Source: Rhizophagus sp. LPA8_4_AMF (lineage: Eukaryota > Glomeromycota > Glomeromycetes > Glomerales > Glomeraceae). From it: a DNA stretch of 42,380 nucleotides. Below, one piece after another: positions 36,150-42,380 of the stretch. The stretch lies in the NCBI GenBank assembly GCA_021464525.1, contig JADRCO010000221.1, forward strand, positions 1-42,380, read 5' to 3'. A program made the translations under genes and the position numbers. The notes beneath the pieces were generated by a model. It was not told the origin of the DNA. It did not search any database and saw only the letters and a list, made by a program, of their open reading frames with translations. Each line of letters starts with the position of its first letter. Position 1 is the first letter of the stretch.

Positions 36150-39100
36150 TTATACATTTCCAGTCCCGGAGTTCGTGGCAGCTAATTTATTCAATACATT
36201 TAACATTTCAGCTAATTTACCCTCCAATAAATTTAATCTATCACCAATAGAACCTTCAACAGCTTTTATAGAACCCTTTAATGATACTATTTCACTTTGA
36301 ATACTACTTGCATTTTCAATCATAGGTGATATTACATTTGTAGTTTCAAATGAATCATCTTTAAAACTAACTTTCTTATTTTCAGTTGAGCTCTTCTGAG
36401 AAGTTTCGATGTTTTCATCACTATCAGTTGTACTCGTACTCCAACTACTATAAAATTCTATTCTACTTTTCCTATTCATTGACTTAATATTCTTTTTATC
36501 ATAAATATCAACGTCTAACCCAGTTATATCCCATTCTTCCTTTAAAGACTCATTATCCTTATCATTATTATCATCATAATATTTATTATAATCATAGAAT
36601 TTTTCTTTAGTTGACGATACCCTCAATTTCCAATATTCTTCACATTTTCTTAGCCATCTTGTCAATTTATTTATATTGCCTAAATAAAATATATGTCTTG
36701 GATTTCCTTTTGTATCTCCAAATGGTTTTTCTAATATTTCATATTCTGCGATTAAATCGGAACGATATTTTAATACTGCTAATCTACCTTCAGACTTAGC
36801 CTCATCGAATACACCCCTAAATTAAATAAGAAAAAAATTTAATAAATTCCTTTATGAAAGAAATAATCTTTACAATTATACGTTAAATATACTTACGACA
36901 TAAAAGCGATTAACATATTTTGCATAATAATAACTAATAAAACACTAGCGACTAAACTCAATAAACTAACAGGCCAAAAATTCCATTGTTGTAATTGATC
37001 CCAACGTCCATTAATCCAAAAATAAACAGCTACTACGGATTGAGCAAAATTTGCAAAATAATTGTCTGTTGCTTTATTTAAATCAAAAGTTTGATGAATC
37101 GTTCCAGTCTTTATTCCATTATTATTTTGTAAATCAAATTGTGTTCCATCCGGTTCAAGTCCGATTCTTTCTGGATCATGAAGTAACAAATACCTAAAAA
37201 AGTAGGAGAGTAAAAAGTGAAGAAAAGTTAGAGAAAAGAAAGATGAGATAAAGAAAATGTGTACACATATTTTGATAATTACATCGCATGTCCATGTGCA
37301 AGTACCACAATACCTATATGTTATAATAATTATAGGATTAATTCAAACTCAAAATAAATAAATAAATAACATATATTTTTTAATAGAAAATTATTTACCC
37401 ATGAATGCGATGAAGGGCCAGACGTTACGTACAATATTTATAATTATATAAATAAAATTCCCTGTTACCGCGAAATATCTAAGTAACAAGAACTAATAAA
37501 AAGAAAAGAACGGTTAAATAAATCATAAGAAAGAAATCCCTTTTACAATATAAATTATATTACCATTTCAATCCATAAAACCAAGATAGTGAAGGATGTA
37601 GCTACTGTTGACTGCTGTAGCTGATTTGTTGGTACATTTCCTCTAGACTCCCTTACCCATGTAACAGTATAAGCAGCTAAGGGCATAATAATACTAGCTA
37701 GATCAAAAAAGTTATAAACGCTAATATATCTTCTCCAGCCTTCGTGATAAAACTGTACAATTTCACTAGCCAGTAGATAATAACCCAAATAATAAAGAAA
37801 AAATATCATAAGCTTTACGAAAGCCCTAATATGAACATTTCCTTCATCATTAGCATTAGAACGCACATTATTTTCCACAAAACTATTTTTTACTGCGCCA
37901 GTTAATACTGCAAATAAAAGCGCATAACAAACGAACAAAAGTGCATGACGCAAGAAATGACTACGCGCGTATTCCCACTTAAAATCAATTACAGCTTCTA
38001 TTGCAGGATTATCCAATACGATACCATCCTTATCTTTTCTTACTACTCTAAGGAAGGGAGATAACTTTGATTCTTTTTTAATGGCGTATCCACGTGGCCA
38101 CAATAATATACGTAATAATTGAAATGGTAAATTACGAGGGTTTAATTCTTGACTTTTTATACCTTGAGGATATACAGTGAAATCTGGTAGTGGAACCGAT
38201 CTTAATGCTACTAATGCTGATGAATCTCCTCTACCTAATCCTGGTATCACTTTTTGTAATGCTACCAATTGCTGGTTATGCGTAAGACTATTAACAAGAA
38301 AAAAAAAGATTAAGTAAAAGTTTGGTTACGAATTTAGATTAAAAGTTAATAATATTTTACCTGGTCTTTGATTTATCTATTATGTTCGCGATGGGCTGTA
38401 ATATTTTAAACTTACGTAAGTTACGTAAGCTAATTGGCTTTTCCTTAGGTTCTAATCTGGTATTTGGGTTGAATGCTTTTATATACCTTAATTTACCTTG
38501 GGGTAAATCATTGGGATTTATATGCGATTCGTCCAGATGGATTTCTTTCATTCCAAATATAGGCTTAGAGAAAAGATCTTTCGCATATGAGTCTAAACAA
38601 AATAAAAAAAAATTTATTTATTTATAATTTTCTGCATTTTTTACCACTACACACTCCATTTTATTTCACTTCTTCTTACCTAGATGATGGTCAAACAACA
38701 AAGGGAGAGTACAAGACACTGTAAACATCCAGCCAGTATTATCCATTGCATTGTCGGAATAATAATCCAAAAGAAACCCGACCATAACCGCATCTCTTTG
38801 TCTTCTTCCTTCACTACATTTTATTGCAATCTCTAAATCACTTGTTTTTTGTTCTTTTGGCCACTTGTTCAGTCGTGGAGTATGAAGATATCTCATCGAA
38901 GGATCAGATTCTTCATTATTAAGAATTTTTTGTATCAAACGTATACGACGACCTTTAATAAGACTAGCCATAACATCGTATCTAACATCAATTAATCTCC
39001 AAATAGCGGGGCGTTTCTTAATGAATTGTCTAATCAATCTTTCGGTTCTATGAACCAAGTTTTCATATTCTTGTTGCTTCTGCAGACCAGCTGGATCATC

Positions 39101-41020
39101 TCTTCTATCGTATAAATGCCAAAGAGCGGAACAAGCATCATTAACAGCATTAACTTTAAACGGCCAATGAAGATTTACAGGTTCCATTTTCATAGATTGA
39201 TTTGATTTTATATGAAGACTAACTTCAAACTCACGTTGTCCGATTTTCAGTGATTCAATTGAAAATTTTTTGTCTTTTGGAGCAACCCAAATATATTTAA
39301 GTTGTTCCTTTGAATTTGCATCTTTTTTATACCATACTTGTACGGTTGTCACTCCGATAAATAATTGAGTCGTTCTTTCGTCATCCAAGAAAGCAGATAT
39401 ACGAGCATATTCTTTAAAATGTATCCAAGGTTCTTTATCGAATACTATAATAGGTTTTGTTTCGGCATTATCATGTACTCCATTTTGATAAAATATGGTA
39501 TGGTGAACGGATACATCCCATTCTGATTCATGAAGATACTTTAAATTGAGTGTAATTAAATCTTTCTTTGATTTAATAGCAGGAACGAGTATATCTTTAA
39601 CAAGAGTATGATCCAATACGGACGTAATGCTTCCATCGGAACCAACAAGTATAATATTTCCACAACTTCTAACTAATCTATAATTTCCAGACGAAAATAA
39701 TTCAGTAGCATCTTGTAATATTCTAATAGCATTGTCCATATAACTAAATAAATCCCAAATGATGATTAAGGGTATCAAACTTTCTTTTTCTTGTGCGACG
39801 ATAAATAAAGATTCATCATCATTTATAAAATCTACCGAAAGAATTCTTTCAACTCGAGGAAAACTTTGTGTTGAAATTTCCAATGAATTTTCTATTAAGT
39901 ATATTGTAATAGAATTAGCGCCACGACAATAAGCTAATAATGCATTATGTTTTGAAATGGCCACAGCGGGATTTCCATGACCAAATGCTGTTGCTGCTGA
40001 TTCTGCCCTTTGATGGAACACCATTTCTAATTTATCAGTTCTTAAATTATACATTTCCACCACTTGTACTCTATCTTTATAATCTTCAATTAAAAAGTAA
40101 TCATTTTCTATGCTCCTACTTAATAATTCCAAACATGGAGTATTTTGATAAAGTTTTTCAAGTTCAGCTTGAATTTTCAGTGGAAAATAGAATTGTTGAA
40201 GTTGAGAAGATGATGAAAATATATTTAACCATGAAGTATTATTATTATCATTATTAATAACGTTATTTGACATTACAATATTATTCAAATCAAAAAAAGT
40301 TTTGGATATTCCGTTAGCATTTACAACAACTATTGTAACAGTTTGTGGTTGCAATGGGTCATCATTTAAAAATCTAACCAATCCACCCAAATCATCAATT
40401 GCTGTTAATATTCTTGAACTATGAAGTGTTGAAATTATAAAAGTTGTCGAGTTTACTATTTTAACTCCCTTTTCTTCATCATATGTTAAATAATTTTTCT
40501 CATTTTCTAAATCATTATTCGATTGGTTATATGCAATTTTTGATATTGAATTATTCATTACTGATTTACTTAACATCATTTCACTTACATCAAAACAACT
40601 TAGGGCTATTAATGTATCAGAGTATAATGTTTGTCCGTCGTTGCCCGTTTGTTTAATATTAATCGGATTGGAAACTGCTAATGACCATACCAATTTAGCG
40701 GAAGATACGGAAGATCTAATTTCATCAAGAGCTTCACAGTTTACTGGGCGTTGTTTAAATAATGAATCAACTTGAAAAATATTTAACTCGAGCGTAGCTA
40801 ATCATTGGTTATGAAAAATAATTAAACTCTAGAATATAATAAAATAAAAAAATTCCAAAAAAAAAAAATAAATACCCGAGTTAAAGGTGGCAACTTGATG
40901 ACCGTTTGGACTAACTGCTACATGATGCGTAGGATATAATTTACTATCAGGATTTTCTAAATTTCCAACACCACTAACACCTGTAAAAGTATCCTTCGAG
41001 GTTTCGTATAATATATCCAT
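36150..41020 (-). CDS. TRP-like six-helix ion channel with N-terminal propeller-like region
   Basis: Minus-strand exons in order of translation: 41020-40876, 40797-38680, 38592-38361, 38287-37564, 37492-37399, 37313-37283, 37193-36897, 36816-36150; 4308 nt, about 1435 aa. An in-frame TAG at 41026-41024 supports the start. Residues about 10-650 contain WD40-like strands (HHVAVSPNGHQVATF; ALLAYCRGANSITIYL; LIIIWDLFSY). Membrane helices lie at about 942-964, 987-1010, 1024-1043, 1061-1090 and 1093-1119, a pore-helix-like segment at 1159-1176 (FAQSVVAVYFWINGRWDQL), and a last helix at 1188-1211 (WPVSLLSLVASVLLVIIMQN then MLIAFMS). This order matches the ion-transport domain of TRP-type cation channels. 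After it come GVFDEAKSEGRLAVLKYR, a soluble acidic region rich in Asn, Asp and Ser, and a C-terminal heptad-like coiled coil (about 1370-1425). Exon 6 is only 31 nt. Likely a plasma- or organelle-membrane cation channel; ion and gating signal are unknown. The propeller may sense a cytoplasmic partner (inference). Confidence 0.85.
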
Positions 41021-41024
41021 ATAC

Positions 41025-41041
41025 TATATATATATATATAA
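41025..41041. repeat. (TA)n microsatellite in the channel-gene leader
   Basis: About eight TA units immediately upstream (4 to 20 nt) of the minus-strand start codon at 41020. It may be part of the core promoter or 5' leader and is expected to vary in length between strains. Confidence 0.7.
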
Positions 41042-42177
41042 CGTTATTTAACTATAAATGCTTTTTTTTTCAGTAATTTCAAAAAAATTTTCTTTTACTC
41101 AATAAAAGAAAATTTTTTCTAGAAAAAAAAAAAATAAAATAAAATAAAAAATAATGAGAAATATATATATATGAAAATAAAGAATTAAAAGGAAAGGAAT
41201 GAAATTGGCTTTTTTTTTGTTTTGGTAAGGGAAAGAAGGAATAAGGAAACAGCAGTCCTATTAGGAAAATTCGTGTAATTCGTGTGTACTAATTATTGTT
41301 AATATTAAATGATGGATCTACAAACAAAAATGTATATTTTAAGCCCGTCATACTATTGTTGTTATATTAATATTATTTTATTTTTATTTTTTTTTAATTG
41401 GCATAAATATATATTATACATACAGGTTCTTTGTATATATAGATCATGATGTACGATACAACAGGCTACAACTAATTTTATCAACCAATAACGAAAGAAT
41501 TTTTTTTTTATGAAACTCTGGGGTAAAATTTGTAAAGTAGATGATGTTGTACAAACATACAAAAAAATTTTTTACCTGAGGAGGCTATACGTATTGTGAT
41601 ACTAAATTTGAGAAGCAAAAGTTACTTCCTTGATATGTATCACTTTACTTTCTGGCCCACATGTATATGCAATGCAAGTCAAGGATGGTAACACGAGAAG
41701 GGTTAAAGTAACATAATTCGTAAAATTCATAGAATTTGTAATTTCGCATGAATTCGATTATTTATTGATAACCTACATAAAAATATTATCAATGTCATAT
41801 TTGGTAACCTCCCTGAATTAAAGAATTTAAACTTACGCCACAAGAAGATTAAAAACAATCGATATTCATTTAATTCGTTGTTCAATCATATTTCTAAATA
41901 TGTTTAACCATAGTTTTTTTGCTAAGCATATCAAGATTTTTGCATTTTTAAATTCAAAAGTATGCGTTGTAACGCTATCATAGGCAGCAATATTAATTTC
42001 TTGGCATTATTTAGATCGAAGCATTTCTTGTAAGCCTCAATTATACAAGTTTATAGAGTAGGAATTCGTTTTCCCGATTTTTTGATTATCAAGTAATCTC
42101 CAATTTTACCATATGATAATTATGTAACCATTGTTGTTTGCACAAGATATCCTATGAAGCGCCATACTGATCAAAAG

Positions 42178-42380
42178 TCTGGGATTAAACCCTGGATTAA
42201 ACCCTGGATTTATCCATATTTTATCCTGGATTTATCTGGGGTGAAAATAGATTTATCCATATTTCCCCCTGGATATGTAGATCCTGGATCAGATCCGGGA
42301 TAAAATGTGGATCAGATCAGGGGTGAAATAGATTAATCCATATTTCATCCCGGATTTTCCTATATTTCATCCCAGATCTG
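42178..42380. repeat. Degenerate tandem repeat of CCTGGATTTATCCATATTT-like units
   Basis: Words such as GGATTAAACCCT (twice in a row), TTTATCCATATTT, CCTGGAT, GGGGTGAAAATAGATTTATCC and GGGGTGAAATAGATTAATCC recur with small changes up to the end of the window. Some units are also partly self-complementary (CCTGGAT.. / ATCCGGGA, ATCCTGGATCAGATCC). The array is cut by the window edge, so its full length is unknown. It is more GC-rich than its surroundings. It could be a minisatellite or the subterminal repeats of a DNA transposon. Confidence 0.6.

Larger units (their letters stand above)
41021..42380. other. Intergenic region upstream of the channel gene
   Basis: No coding region is supported. 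A (TA) run sits directly upstream of the channel start codon (41025-41041), further A-rich and (TA)-rich stretches follow to about 41180, and the window ends in a degenerate repeat (42178-42380). The rest, 41200-42170, holds nothing recognisable on either strand. Confidence 0.65.

Overview
The window looks like nuclear DNA of a filamentous fungus, most likely an arbuscular mycorrhizal fungus of the Glomeromycotina (Rhizophagus-like). The support is the strong AT bias of intergenic and intron DNA, many short introns (about 68-95 nt, GTAAGT-like donors), and the type of genes present: a Kelch/tyrosine-kinase-like receptor, large sacsin-type ATPases ending in a BTB domain, and a propeller/TRP-like channel. 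The organism call is inference from gene content and composition; no marker gene is present. No rRNA, convincing tRNA or CRISPR array was seen.

Layout. 1-4228 is AT-rich intergenic DNA with one small inverted-repeat element (2332-2437). 4229-7258 (+) is a ten-exon gene for a secreted/ectodomain Kelch propeller, a single membrane helix and an intracellular tyrosine-kinase-like domain (about 767 aa). 7259-11484 is intergenic with a small decayed coding piece. 11485-20760 (+) and 26028-35793 (+) are two tandem paralogues, each with 12 exons and the same intron phases, encoding proteins of about 2811 and 2894 aa: two sacsin-type GHKL ATPase modules about 1400 residues apart, long sacsin-like linkers, and a C-terminal BTB/POZ domain. 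The 5.3 kb between them (20761-26027) holds only degraded coding-like pieces. 36150-41020 (-) is an eight-exon gene for a propeller-like N-terminal region joined to a six-helix TRP-like ion channel and a C-terminal coiled coil (about 1435 aa); it converges on the second sacsin-BTB gene with about 356 nt between stop codons. 41021-42380 is intergenic and ends in a degenerate tandem repeat.

All exon structures were worked out by hand from frame continuity, splice signals and, for the sacsin-BTB pair, comparison of the two copies. In each gene the summed exons are a multiple of three and end at a single stop.

How the genes relate. The sacsin-BTB pair is the most striking content: HSP90-like ATPase modules (chaperone-type) fused to a BTB domain (a common CUL3 ubiquitin-ligase adaptor) suggests a one-protein link between protein folding and ubiquitination, which is inference. 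The flanking Kelch-kinase and channel genes look like sensor/signalling proteins, but nothing in the sequence shows that the four genes work in one pathway; the block may simply be a region rich in expanded gene families.
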